Shown here: in pieces, positions 1-10,203 of the stretch
How positions within the stretch are numbered: the stretch's first letter is position 1
Layout: each line of letters opens with the position of its first letter
DNA from: Prochlorococcus sp. AG-402-L23
GTDB lineage: Bacteria; Cyanobacteriota; Cyanobacteriia; PCC-6307; Cyanobiaceae
Direction: 5' to 3'
Assembly (NCBI GenBank): GCA_003216635.1
Contig: QCIO01000002.1
Location: 107,697-171,696 of the forward strand
Length of the DNA stretch: 64,000 nt
The notes under the pieces: generated by a model
The model's input: only the letters and a program-made list of their open reading frames with translations
Told to the model about the DNA's origin: nothing
The model's database searches: none
Position numbers and translations under genes: made by a program

Positions 1-2
1 AT

Positions 3-68
3 GAAATTGAAGGTATCAATAAGCAAATTGATCTCTTTAACAAAACCATAAATAATCAAATTAAATGA
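3..68 (+). CDS. 3' end of an upstream CDS (truncated by window), ...EIEGINKQIDLFNKTINNQIK*
   Basis: Open frame from base 3 to TGA at 66-68, overlapping the next ATG (65-67) as ATGA. Confidence 0.5.
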   Translation, partial: EIEGINKQIDLFNKTINNQIK

Positions 69-1732
69 GTTATCACATTCTTCATTATCGTTTAAAAAAA
101 TTGAAGAGGGCCTTTCTTATTTGGATAACTCTGATTTTGCTTTTAATAAATTTGTGGATAGATGATATTAGATTTACAATTTTCCAAACTAAAAGCAATG
201 AAAAAAATAGAGTCCAAATTAAAAGAGCGAGGTGGTTTACTAATCAATTAATAAAGCTTGGTTCAGCATTTATTAAAATTGGACAATTATTATCAGCAAG
301 ACCTGATTTAATTCCTAATACCTGGATACAGGAATTGTCTAAATTGCAGGATCAAGTTCCTAATTTTTCATTTGCGCAAGTTGAAGAAATTATAAGAGAT
401 GAGCTAGGGTCTAAGTTTAATGAAATAGATCAAATAATATGTGATCCGGTTGGATCAGCATCACTAGCTCAGGTTCATAGGGCGACTTTAAAAGATGGTA
501 AGAAAGTAGTATTTAAAGTTCAAAGACCCAATTTAAAAGAATTGTTTATTATCGATTTGGGCATAATGCAGCAAATAGCGGGTTTGTTGCAGAAAAATAA
601 GAATTGGAGTCGAGGTAGAAACTGGGTTGAGATTGCTAAAGAGTGTAGGAAAGTTCTCATGAAAGAGCTTGATTTTAATTGTGAAGCACAATATGCAGCA
701 AGATTTAGACAGCAATTTCTTGATGATGAAAATGTTGAGATTCCTGAAGTAATTTGGGATATGAGCACTGAAAAGGTGCTTTGTTTAAGTTATCTAGAAG
801 GAACAAAAATAAGCGATTTAGAAAAATTACAATCACAAGAAATTGATTTACCTAAAATTGCAGAAATAGGAGCAATCAGCTACTTAAAACAATTAGTAAA
901 TTACGGTTTTTTTCATGCAGACCCTCATCCAGGGAATCTAGCAGTTTCAAATGAAGGTAAATTGATTTTTTATGATTTTGGAATGATGGGCAATATCTCA
1001 AATAATCTTCAAACAAGATTAGGGGGGATGGTTAAGGCTGCTGCTCTAAGAGACGCCTCATCACTTGTTGGTCAATTACAACAAGCTGGGCTAATTTCAA
1101 AAGATATTGATGTAGGACCAGTTAGAAGATTAGTCAGACTGATGCTTAAAGAAGCCTTAACTCCACCATTTAGTCCAAATATTATTGAAAAATTATCTGG
1201 AGATTTATACGAACTTGTTTATGAAACACCATTTCAACTACCAGTAGATTTAATCTTTGTGATGAGAGCTTTATCAACTTTTGAAGGAGTTGGTAGAATG
1301 CTTGACCCAGGGTTTAACCTTGTATCAGTTACCAAGCCTTATTTAATAGAACTTATGACTTCAAATAATCAAACTCCCAACGATTTAATTAACCAATTTG
1401 GAAGGCAAGTAGGTGAACTAGGATCTAAAGCTGTTGGAATTCCCAAAAGAATAGATGAAAGTTTAGAAAGATTAGAGCAAGGCGATTTACAATTGCAAAT
1501 AAGAATGGGAGAGTCTGATAGGCAATTCAAAAAAATGTTTACTGCTCAAAAAACTTTAGGCCATTCAATCCTTATAGGAAGCTTATCAATTGCATCTGCT
1601 TTACTTATAACCAATAAACAAAATAATTTTGCATTGTTGCCACTTTTTTTTGCACTACCAATAAGTATTGATTGGATAAAATGCCAATTAAGTATGAGAA
1701 AAGGCTCACGTTTAGAAAAACTTAAGCGATAA
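65..1732 (+). CDS. ABC1/UbiB (AarF) family atypical kinase
   Basis: AFIKIGQLLSARPDLIP, FHADPHPGN and FYDFGMMG motifs typical of the ABC1 kinase family. Confidence 0.92.
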   Translation: MSYHILHYRLKKLKRAFLIWITLILLLINLWIDDIRFTIFQTKSNEKNRVQIKRARWFTNQLIKLGSAFIKIGQLLSARPDLIPNTWIQELSKLQDQVPNFSFAQVEEIIRDELGSKFNEIDQIICDPVGSASLAQVHRATLKDGKKVVFKVQRPNLKELFIIDLGIMQQIAGLLQKNKNWSRGRNWVEIAKECRKVLMKELDFNCEAQYAARFRQQFLDDENVEIPEVIWDMSTEKVLCLSYLEGTKISDLEKLQSQEIDLPKIAEIGAISYLKQLVNYGFFHADPHPGNLAVSNEGKLIFYDFGMMGNISNNLQTRLGGMVKAAALRDASSLVGQLQQAGLISKDIDVGPVRRLVRLMLKEALTPPFSPNIIEKLSGDLYELVYETPFQLPVDLIFVMRALSTFEGVGRMLDPGFNLVSVTKPYLIELMTSNNQTPNDLINQFGRQVGELGSKAVGIPKRIDESLERLEQGDLQLQIRMGESDRQFKKMFTAQKTLGHSILIGSLSIASALLITNKQNNFALLPLFFALPISIDWIKCQLSMRKGSRLEKLKR

Positions 1733-1735
1733 AAA

Positions 1736-3031
<1,296 letters not shown>

Positions 3032-3190
3032 TTAATTATTACTATTTAAATCCTATTAATAGCTGACCTATTTGGCTAATATCTGAAATATATATGTTAA
3101 CCAATTATAATTTTTAAATTCCAGAACAACTTAGATAAGAATTCAGAGTTTTATTAATTCCAAAGTCCACACAACCTCTTTTATAAACCT

Positions 3191-3221
3191 ATTTTCAAAT
3201 TTCATCTTACAATTTGAAAAT
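3191..3221. repeat. Perfect 11-bp inverted repeat (ATTTTCAAATT-N9-AATTTGAAAAT) between eno and the clpB-like gene
   Basis: Direct reading of both arms; function unknown. Confidence 0.6.
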
Positions 3222-3291
3222 TATTGGATGATTATTAATGCAGATCCTACTTAGAATATTAATTAATAATTAGCTGTAGTTTTTATAGTTT

Positions 3292-6048
3292 ATGAGAGAA
3301 ACACTTACATCCAGTCCTGAACTTTTTAGCGATATAACTTGGAATCTTCTTTTATTAGGAGAAGAAACCGCAAAAAAATGGGATCATAGCGAATTTAATA
3401 TTGAACACATAATTCATACATTGTTCTCATCAAGTGAATTCTTTGCTTTCATTGAAAAATTATCAATCGACCAAGATACAGTTTTAGATATAACAGAAGA
3501 TTTTTTAGAAGAGACACCGACAAATGAGTCAGATATTTTTACTATCGGAGAAGATTTAGAAATTTTATTAGATAATGCAAATCAGATTAAAATTCAATGG
3601 GGATCTAAATTAATAGAAATCTCTCATTTACTAATTGCTCTTGGAAGGGATTTAAGAATTGGAAATTATGTTTTTGAAGAAGGCAACCTTTCAATGGAAA
3701 AATTAGAGGAAGAATTAAAGTTTTTCCCAAATATTAATCAATCAAAAAACTCTTCAAATTATAAGAACTTAATTGATATAAATAATCAATCTAATTTTGA
3801 ATCAAACAATGAGACTTTAGTTAAAGAAGAAAAATTTACAAAAGCTATTGTTCCATTACCCAAAAGTGAACTTCAAATTGAAACCAAAAAACAAGTTGTA
3901 AAAGATGAAAACGTTCTTTCAATTTATGGAAAAGATTTAACAGAATCAGCTAAAAAAGGCTTACTGGATCCCGTTTTAGGAAGAGAAAATGAGATCAATA
4001 ATTTAATGAGGGTACTCTGCAGAAGAAACAAAAATAATCCTATACTTATAGGCAATCCTGGAGTTGGTAAAACCTCAATTGCAAAATTACTTGCGCAATT
4101 AATTGTAGACAAAAAAGTTCCTGATTCTTTAAAAGACTTAAAAATTATTTCACTTGACTTAGGTGCTTTAGTTTCTGGGACAAAATATAGAGGCCAACTA
4201 GAGGAAAGACTAAGCTTAATAATGCAGGAACTAAAAAATCCAAGCCAAGGAATGATTCTATTTATTGATGAAATTCACTCAATATTAAGTTCTGAAAGAT
4301 CTTCTACCGACATCAGTAATATCTTAAAACCTTTACTAGCTGAAGGAGAACTTAGATGTATCGGTACAACAACTCCTGAGAAATATCGTGAAACTATTGA
4401 AAAAGATCAGGCATTAAACAATTGCTTTCAAAAGATAGCTGTTAATGAACCTTCAGTAGAATTAAGCGCAAAAATACTGGAAGGTATCAAAAAGAAATAT
4501 GAATCACACCATGGCATAAAAATTTCTCAAGAGGCTGTAAACTATTCTGCAAAATTGGCTGACAGATACATCAGCGATAAATGTCTTCCTGATAAAGCAA
4601 TAGATTTAATTGATGAAGCAGCTGCACAGTTAAAAATCGAGTCTAATAATAAGCCTCAAATAATTCTCCAACAAGAAAACAAACTTCATACTATTGATGA
4701 AAAACTGAATAATTTGCAAGGAGAAAATATCGAAGCGCAAGAAAAACTATTGAATAGTAAACAACAATCAGAGGCAAAATTGAATGTTCTTTTGGACAAT
4801 TGGAACAATTTGCGGGAAGAAATGGAGGAATTATCTATTTTAATGAAAGAAGAAGATAAGCTAACCAAACAAATTAAAGATAAATCAAATCGCGAAATTG
4901 AAAATGATCTGGATTATTTAGAAAAGCTTGAAGAAGAGTTAAGTGAAATAGAGAATGAAATACAAAAAGTTGAAGAGAACTTTAATAAAATAAAGAAAAA
5001 TAGAAATTTCCCTTTTAAATATCAAGTTGAACCTGATGATATTGCAGATGTTATCTCAAAAATCACAGGTATTCCAATTTCTAAAGTTGTTTCAAATGAA
5101 CGTAAGAAATTAGTCAATCTAGAAACAGAACTAAGTGAAAAAGTCATTGGACAAGAAAAAGCTATAGAAGCTGTTTCTGCTGCAATTAGAAGAGCTCGCG
5201 TTGGCATGAAAAGTCCTAAAAGACCTATTGGATCTTTTTTATTTATGGGTCCTACGGGTGTTGGTAAAACAGAATTAGCAAAATCTCTTTCAACAGCTTT
5301 ATTTGATGAAGAAAACGCACTTTTAAGATTAGACATGAGTGAATATATGGAGAAAAATGCCGTAGCAAGACTTTTGGGTGCTCCTCCAGGTTATGTTGGT
5401 TATGAAGAGGGAGGTCAATTAACTGAAGCTGTAAGACGTAAACCCTATTCAGTAATACTTCTTGATGAGATAGAAAAAGCACATAAAGAAGTATTTAATA
5501 TCCTTTTGCAAGTCTTAGATGAAGGAAGATTAACGGACTCTCAAGGAAGGACCGTAGATTTCAAAAATACCGTAATCATTATGACAAGTAACCTAGCTGG
5601 TAAATCTATACTGGAGTATTCACAAAAGATTTCTAAAAGTGAGGGGAAGTTAGAAAAAGATCAACAAACTCTAGATGATTCCATCAGTAATGCATTGTCT
5701 TCAATTTTTAGACCTGAATTTTTAAATAGAATTGACGAAGTAGTAAAGTTTGATCCATTATCTATTGATGAACTTCAAAAAATAATAATTTTACAAACAG
5801 AGGATTTAAAAAACCTGCTACTTGAACAGAAAATTAATATTATTATAGACAAAAAAGTTATCACTAAAATTGCAAATGATTCTTACGAACCTGAATATGG
5901 TGCTAGGCCTCTTAGCAGGGAACTTAGAAGACAAATAGAAAATCCCTTAGCTGTAAAACTTTTAGAAGATAACTTTAAAAACAAAAAAAATATCACAATT
6001 AAACTTAACCCTACTAAAAAAGATGAGATCATTTTCAAACCTAGCTGA
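3292..6048 (+). CDS. clpB2: ClpB-type Hsp100 AAA+ ATPase with two nucleotide-binding domains
   Basis: D1 GNPGVGKTS, D2 GPTGVGKTELAKSL, GAPPGYVGYEEGGQLTEAVRRKPYSVILLDEIEKAH, FRPEFLNRIDEVV, coiled-coil middle domain. The symbol is inferred from the clpB-like gene found beside secE in this lineage. Confidence 0.88.
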   Translation: MRETLTSSPELFSDITWNLLLLGEETAKKWDHSEFNIEHIIHTLFSSSEFFAFIEKLSIDQDTVLDITEDFLEETPTNESDIFTIGEDLEILLDNANQIKIQWGSKLIEISHLLIALGRDLRIGNYVFEEGNLSMEKLEEELKFFPNINQSKNSSNYKNLIDINNQSNFESNNETLVKEEKFTKAIVPLPKSELQIETKKQVVKDENVLSIYGKDLTESAKKGLLDPVLGRENEINNLMRVLCRRNKNNPILIGNPGVGKTSIAKLLAQLIVDKKVPDSLKDLKIISLDLGALVSGTKYRGQLEERLSLIMQELKNPSQGMILFIDEIHSILSSERSSTDISNILKPLLAEGELRCIGTTTPEKYRETIEKDQALNNCFQKIAVNEPSVELSAKILEGIKKKYESHHGIKISQEAVNYSAKLADRYISDKCLPDKAIDLIDEAAAQLKIESNNKPQIILQQENKLHTIDEKLNNLQGENIEAQEKLLNSKQQSEAKLNVLLDNWNNLREEMEELSILMKEEDKLTKQIKDKSNREIENDLDYLEKLEEELSEIENEIQKVEENFNKIKKNRNFPFKYQVEPDDIADVISKITGIPISKVVSNERKKLVNLETELSEKVIGQEKAIEAVSAAIRRARVGMKSPKRPIGSFLFMGPTGVGKTELAKSLSTALFDEENALLRLDMSEYMEKNAVARLLGAPPGYVGYEEGGQLTEAVRRKPYSVILLDEIEKAHKEVFNILLQVLDEGRLTDSQGRTVDFKNTVIIMTSNLAGKSILEYSQKISKSEGKLEKDQQTLDDSISNALSSIFRPEFLNRIDEVVKFDPLSIDELQKIIILQTEDLKNLLLEQKINIIIDKKVITKIANDSYEPEYGARPLSRELRRQIENPLAVKLLEDNFKNKKNITIKLNPTKKDEIIFKPS

Positions 6049-6109
6049 GGAGGAAATCAATGAGCTAAAATAAAATTAAAGCGCAAAGCTTAATTTCAAA
6101 AAATTTTTT

Positions 6110-6352
6110 GTGTCAAGTCCTACTACTAATAAAGAACCTCTTAAAAAGGATTCTCCTGATATTGAAGAGCCTAAAAAAAAGAATAATTTTTTTAGATCTA
6201 CCTACGATGAGCTTAAACTTGTCGTTTGGCCAAACAAACAACAACTTTTTAGCGAATCAATAGCGGTTATAATTATGGTATCCTTTTCTGCAGCAGCCAT
6301 TGCATCTGTTAGCAGATTCTATGGATGGGCAGCCTCGCAAATTTTTCGTTGA
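6110..6352 (+). CDS. secE: Preprotein translocase subunit SecE (GTG start)
   Basis: Small single-TM protein (STYDELKLVVWPNKQQLFSESIAVIIMV) immediately upstream of nusG. Confidence 0.93.
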   Translation: MSSPTTNKEPLKKDSPDIEEPKKKNNFFRSTYDELKLVVWPNKQQLFSESIAVIIMVSFSAAAIASVSRFYGWAASQIFR

Positions 6353-6405
6353 ATTATCCCTGAATATCCATTAAATAATGATCTTAATTTAGCTTCCATA
6401 AAAAA

Positions 6406-7017
6406 ATGAGTAATGAATTGAATACAAGCCTCCCTTCTTCAAAAGCAAATACAAGCATCGCAAGATGGTATGCGGTTCAAGTAGCATCTAGCTGTGAAAA
6501 AAAAGTAAAAGCGACTCTTGAGCAGAGATCAGTAACTTTAGGTGTTAATAATCGAATCATTGAAATTGAAATTCCCCAAACTCCTGGAATTAAATTAAAA
6601 AAAGATGGAAGCAGACAAACTACTGAAGAAAAAGTTTTCCCAGGTTATGTCCTCGTAAGAATGATTTTGGATGAAGATACAATGATGGCGGTTAAAAGTA
6701 CTCCAAATGTAATTAACTTTGTCGGTGCAGAAGACGGTAGAGGAACCGGAAGATCGCGAGGTCACATCAAACCTCGACCATTATCCAGACAGGAAGTTAA
6801 TAGAATTTTTAAGCGCGCATCAGAGAAAAAAGCTGTAATCAAGTTAGATATTGAAGAAAAAGATAGAATCATAGTAACTAGTGGTCCATTTAAAGATTTC
6901 CAGGGGGAAGTTATAGAAGTTTCCGGGGAAAGAAACAAATTAAAAGCATTACTTTCAATATTTGGGCGCGAGACTCCTGTAGAATTAGAATTCTCCCAAA
7001 TCAATAAACAAAATTAA
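6406..7017 (+). CDS. nusG: Transcription termination/antitermination protein NusG
   Basis: RWYAVQVASSCEKKV, VFPGYVLVRM, KOW domain GPFKDFQGEVIEV. Confidence 0.97.
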   Translation: MSNELNTSLPSSKANTSIARWYAVQVASSCEKKVKATLEQRSVTLGVNNRIIEIEIPQTPGIKLKKDGSRQTTEEKVFPGYVLVRMILDEDTMMAVKSTPNVINFVGAEDGRGTGRSRGHIKPRPLSRQEVNRIFKRASEKKAVIKLDIEEKDRIIVTSGPFKDFQGEVIEVSGERNKLKALLSIFGRETPVELEFSQINKQN

Positions 7018-7084
7018 TTTCTAATTGTTCTTGTTTATCGAGTAAAATCATGATTTTCTACTTCAGCTTAAATTCTCTAATCTA

Positions 7085-7510
7085 ATGGCAAAAAAAATTG
7101 TTGCAGTTATCAAGCTTGCTCTACAAGCAGGCAAAGCAAATCCTGCTCCTCCTGTAGGGCCAGCTTTAGGACAACATGGTGTCAATATCATGGCATTTTG
7201 TAAAGAATACAACGCAAGGACACAAGATAAATCAGGTTTTGTAATTCCAGTTGAGATTTCTGTTTTTGAAGATAGAAGCTTTACTTTTATCACAAAAACA
7301 CCTCCTGCTTCCGTCTTAATAACAAAAGCAGCTGGAATAGAGAAAGGATCAGGTGAATCAGCAAATGGCTCTGTTGGAAATATAAGTAAAGCTCAATTAG
7401 AAGAAATAGCCAAAACTAAGCTTCCTGATCTAAACTGTTCAAGTGTTGAATCAGCAATGAAAGTAATTGAGGGTACTGCTCGTAACATGGGCGTCTCTAT
7501 CACTGATTGA
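7085..7510 (+). CDS. rplK: 50S ribosomal protein L11
   Basis: [33 protein letters not shown]. Confidence 0.99.
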   Translation: MAKKIVAVIKLALQAGKANPAPPVGPALGQHGVNIMAFCKEYNARTQDKSGFVIPVEISVFEDRSFTFITKTPPASVLITKAAGIEKGSGESANGSVGNISKAQLEEIAKTKLPDLNCSSVESAMKVIEGTARNMGVSITD

Positions 7511-7534
7511 GATCAATACAAAATTGCTCACTAC

Positions 7535-7569
7535 TTGGGGGAGGTTAGTTAATAACCGTTTGCACCCAA
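7535..7569 (+). promoter_or_regulatory. Nested stem-loop in the rplK-rplA intergenic region; candidate L1-responsive element
   Basis: TTGGG(7535-7539)/CCCAA(7565-7569) outer arms enclosing GGTTA(7543-7547)/TAACC(7553-7557), with asymmetric internal loop. Confidence 0.4.
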
Positions 7570-7576
7570 TATTATT

Positions 7577-8284
7577 ATGAAAAAACTATCCAAAAGAATG
7601 GCGGCTCTATCAACCAAGATAGAAGATCGCATTTACGCACCACTTGAAGCTATTAGTATTATCAAGGAAAATGCTAACGCAAAATTTGATGAAACTATTG
7701 AGGCACATATACGTTTAGGTATTGACCCAAAATATACTGATCAACAATTAAGGACCACTGTTGCATTACCACATGGAACTGGCCAACGCATCAAAATTGC
7801 AGTAATTACAAGCGGTGAGAATGTATCTAAAGCTAAGGTTGCTGGTGCAGATTTATTTGGCGAAGAAGATCTTGTAGAAAGCATCAACAAAGGAAATATG
7901 GAGTTCGATTTACTTATTGCAACTCCAGATATGATGCCAAAGGTTGCAAAATTAGGAAGAGTTTTAGGACCTAGAGGTTTAATGCCTAATCCTAAAGCTG
8001 GTACAGTAACTAATGATATTGCTAATGCAATAAAAGAATTCAAAGCTGGTAAGTTGGAATTTAGAGCAGATAAGGCGGGTATCGTCCATGTCCGCTTTGG
8101 AAAAGCAAGTTTCACAAAAGAGGCTTTATTCGACAACTTAAAAACCTTACAAGAATCAATCGATAAAAATAAACCAAGTGGAGCTAAGGGAAAGTATTGG
8201 AAAACTTTTTATGTAACTTCAACAATGGGGCCTTCAGTTCAACTAGACATAAATGCTGTACAAGATTACCAACCTGAAGGTTAA
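7577..8284 (+). CDS. rplA: 50S ribosomal protein L1
   Basis: [21 protein letters not shown] motif; position after rplK. Confidence 0.99.
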   Translation: MKKLSKRMAALSTKIEDRIYAPLEAISIIKENANAKFDETIEAHIRLGIDPKYTDQQLRTTVALPHGTGQRIKIAVITSGENVSKAKVAGADLFGEEDLVESINKGNMEFDLLIATPDMMPKVAKLGRVLGPRGLMPNPKAGTVTNDIANAIKEFKAGKLEFRADKAGIVHVRFGKASFTKEALFDNLKTLQESIDKNKPSGAKGKYWKTFYVTSTMGPSVQLDINAVQDYQPEG

Positions 8285-8294
8285 CCTTTTGTAG

Positions 8295-8300
8295 TATAAT
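8295..8300 (+). promoter_or_regulatory. Putative -10 box (TGTAGTATAAT, extended -10-like) upstream of the rplJ leader
   Basis: TATAAT with nearby TG; no clear -35 seen. Confidence 0.35.
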
Positions 8301-8328
8301 TTAAAGTGCAATAATACGGCCAAAGAAA

Positions 8329-8468
8329 GTAGGTTGATTTAGTTATTCTAAATTTTTAATTCCTACCGAGGACTCGTCTTAAATTATTTCTTTTTGGATC
8401 TAATAAAAGCGGCCTCTTTAAAAGGACTTTGCCGCATTTCCTGCTCTCCCTAAATTACGATCCAAAAA
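8329..8468 (+). ncRNA. Ribosomal protein L10 (rplJ) mRNA leader
   Basis: Long structured gap before rplJ: GTAGG/CCTAC with inner ATTTAG/CTAAAT; TTTTTGGATC/GATCCAAAAA enclosing GCGGC/GCCGC. The L10 leader is an established r-protein autoregulatory element; assignment is from position and structure only. Confidence 0.65.
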
Positions 8469-8475
8469 AACATCA

Positions 8476-9003
8476 ATGGGCCGAACACTAGAGAATAAGC
8501 AACAAATCGTTACTGAGATTAAATCTCTTTTAAACGACTCGGAAATGGCTGTAGTTCTTGACTATAAAGGTTTAACTATCAAAGAGATGTCAGATTTGCG
8601 ATCTAGATTGCAAACAACAAACGGCATTTGCAAAGTTACTAAAAATTCATTAATGCGTAAAGCTATTGATGGAGATAGTAATTGGAACGATCTTGAATCT
8701 TTACTGACCGGAACAAATGCTTTTGTCTTAATCAAAGAAGATGTAGGTGGTGCTGTAAAAGCTATCCAATCTTTTCAAAAAGACACCAAAAAATCCGAAA
8801 CCAAAGGAGCTTTATTTGAAGGCAGACTTCTAAGCGATTCTGAAATAAAAGAAATTGCAAGTCTTCCATCTAAAGAAGTATTGATGGCAAAAATTGCTGG
8901 CGCTCTTAATGGCGTTGCAACAAAAATTGCGATCTCTATTAATGAAGTACCTTCTGGACTTGCTAGATCACTTAAACAACATTCTGAAAAATCAGAATCC
9001 TAA
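8476..9003 (+). CDS. rplJ: 50S ribosomal protein L10
   Basis: [20 protein letters not shown]...[10 protein letters not shown]; gene order rplA-rplJ-rplL. Confidence 0.98.
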   Translation: MGRTLENKQQIVTEIKSLLNDSEMAVVLDYKGLTIKEMSDLRSRLQTTNGICKVTKNSLMRKAIDGDSNWNDLESLLTGTNAFVLIKEDVGGAVKAIQSFQKDTKKSETKGALFEGRLLSDSEIKEIASLPSKEVLMAKIAGALNGVATKIAISINEVPSGLARSLKQHSEKSES

Positions 9004-9031
9004 ATTCAAAACCTAATTAACTTTTAAGAAA

Positions 9032-9427
9032 ATGTCCGCAAAAACTGAAGAAATTCTTGAATCATTAAAATCTCTATCACTTCTAGAAGCATCTGAGCTT
9101 GTAAAGCAAATTGAAGAGGCTTTTGGTGTATCTGCTGCAGCTTCTGCAGGTGTAGTAATGGCAGCTCCAGGAGCAGCTGGTGGTGATGCAGATGGTGGCG
9201 CTGCTGAAGAAAAAACTGAATTTGATGTAGTTCTCGAAAGCTTTGATGCAGCTGCAAAAATCAAAGTACTTAAGGTTGTAAGAAATGCAACTGGTCTAGG
9301 TCTTGGCGATGCAAAAGCACTTGTTGAATCTGCACCAAAAACAGTAAAAGAAGGAATTGCTAAAGCAGATGCTGAATCTTTAAAGAAAGAGATTGAAGAA
9401 GCTGGAGGTAAAGTTACACTTAAGTAA
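9032..9427 (+). CDS. rplL: 50S ribosomal protein L7/L12
   Basis: [49 protein letters not shown]. Confidence 0.99.
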
Positions 9428-9441
9428 GAGAATATTTTTTC

Positions 9442-9466
9442 AAGCCGATAGACTTTATATCGGCTT
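9442..9466. terminator. Perfect 9-bp hairpin between rplL and rnhA; terminator-like or processing structure without a downstream T tract
   Basis: AAGCCGATA-GACTTTA-TATCGGCTT. Confidence 0.45.
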
Positions 9467-9474
9467 CAAAAATT

Positions 9475-10203
9475 ATGAATATTGATAGTATTGCAATTGA
9501 AGCTGCAACAGATGGAGCTTGCAGTGGTAATCCAGGTCCAGGTGGTTGGGGTGGTCTAATAATTTTTGGCGACAAAAGTGAATTAGAAATAGGTGGTTCC
9601 GAGCAAAATACTACTAATAATAGAATGGAACTCACTGCGGCTATAAAAACACTTGAGAAATTAAAAACCTATAAATTAAAAGAAAACTTTAAATTAAGAA
9701 CTGATAGTAAATATGTCATAGAAGGGTATACAAAATGGATTATTAATTGGAAGAGAAATGGATGGAAAACAAGCTCAGGAAAATCAGTTCAAAATCTTGA
9801 TTTATGGAAAAAAATTGATCAATTAAGAATTAATGGTCTTGTAATGGAACATGTTAAAGGCCATAGCGGTAACAAACAAAATGATAGGGTAGATAAAATC
9901 GCGACTAATTATAGCAAAGGTATATCACTAAAAAGTAACTCAAAAGAGTCTGAATCTTCAGTAGAATTTTTTGAAAAAAGTGCACCTACAGAAATTCAGG
10001 AATTATTTTCAAGAAATGAATTAATTCAAAAATTTGCAGAAAAAAAATACTTGTTAAGTTCACCAGAACTAACTAACTTATTAGGGGAAGAAAACCACTT
10101 AAATATAAAACAATATTTACCTTTTGAATTGCGTAATTGGATATTGATTCCTAAAGGTGAAAAATATTGGATAATAGAAAAAAAGAATCCTGATTTTTTA
10201 TGA
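9475..10203 (+). CDS. rnhA: Ribonuclease HI with about 90-aa C-terminal extension
   Basis: DGACSGNPGPGGWGG, NNRMELTA, TDSKYV, VKGHSGNKQNDRVDKIA catalytic motifs. Confidence 0.95.
   Translation: MNIDSIAIEAATDGACSGNPGPGGWGGLIIFGDKSELEIGGSEQNTTNNRMELTAAIKTLEKLKTYKLKENFKLRTDSKYVIEGYTKWIINWKRNGWKTSSGKSVQNLDLWKKIDQLRINGLVMEHVKGHSGNKQNDRVDKIATNYSKGISLKSNSKESESSVEFFEKSAPTEIQELFSRNELIQKFAEKKYLLSSPELTNLLGEENHLNIKQYLPFELRNWILIPKGEKYWIIEKKNPDFL

Noticed and set aside
5022-5482. Antisense ORFs of 104 and 76 aa opposite the ClpB-like gene, and similar minus-strand track ORFs elsewhere
   Set aside because: They lie entirely inside a strongly supported coding gene, have composition expected from shadow frames, and carry no recognisable motif.
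7741-8136. 131-aa antisense ORF opposite rplA
   Set aside because: Complete overlap with conserved L1; lacks any family signature.
9013-9264. Two antisense ORFs opposite rplL, one of them His/Gln/Leu-rich
   Set aside because: Shadow translation of the Ala/Gly-rich L7/L12 hinge, with no independent support.
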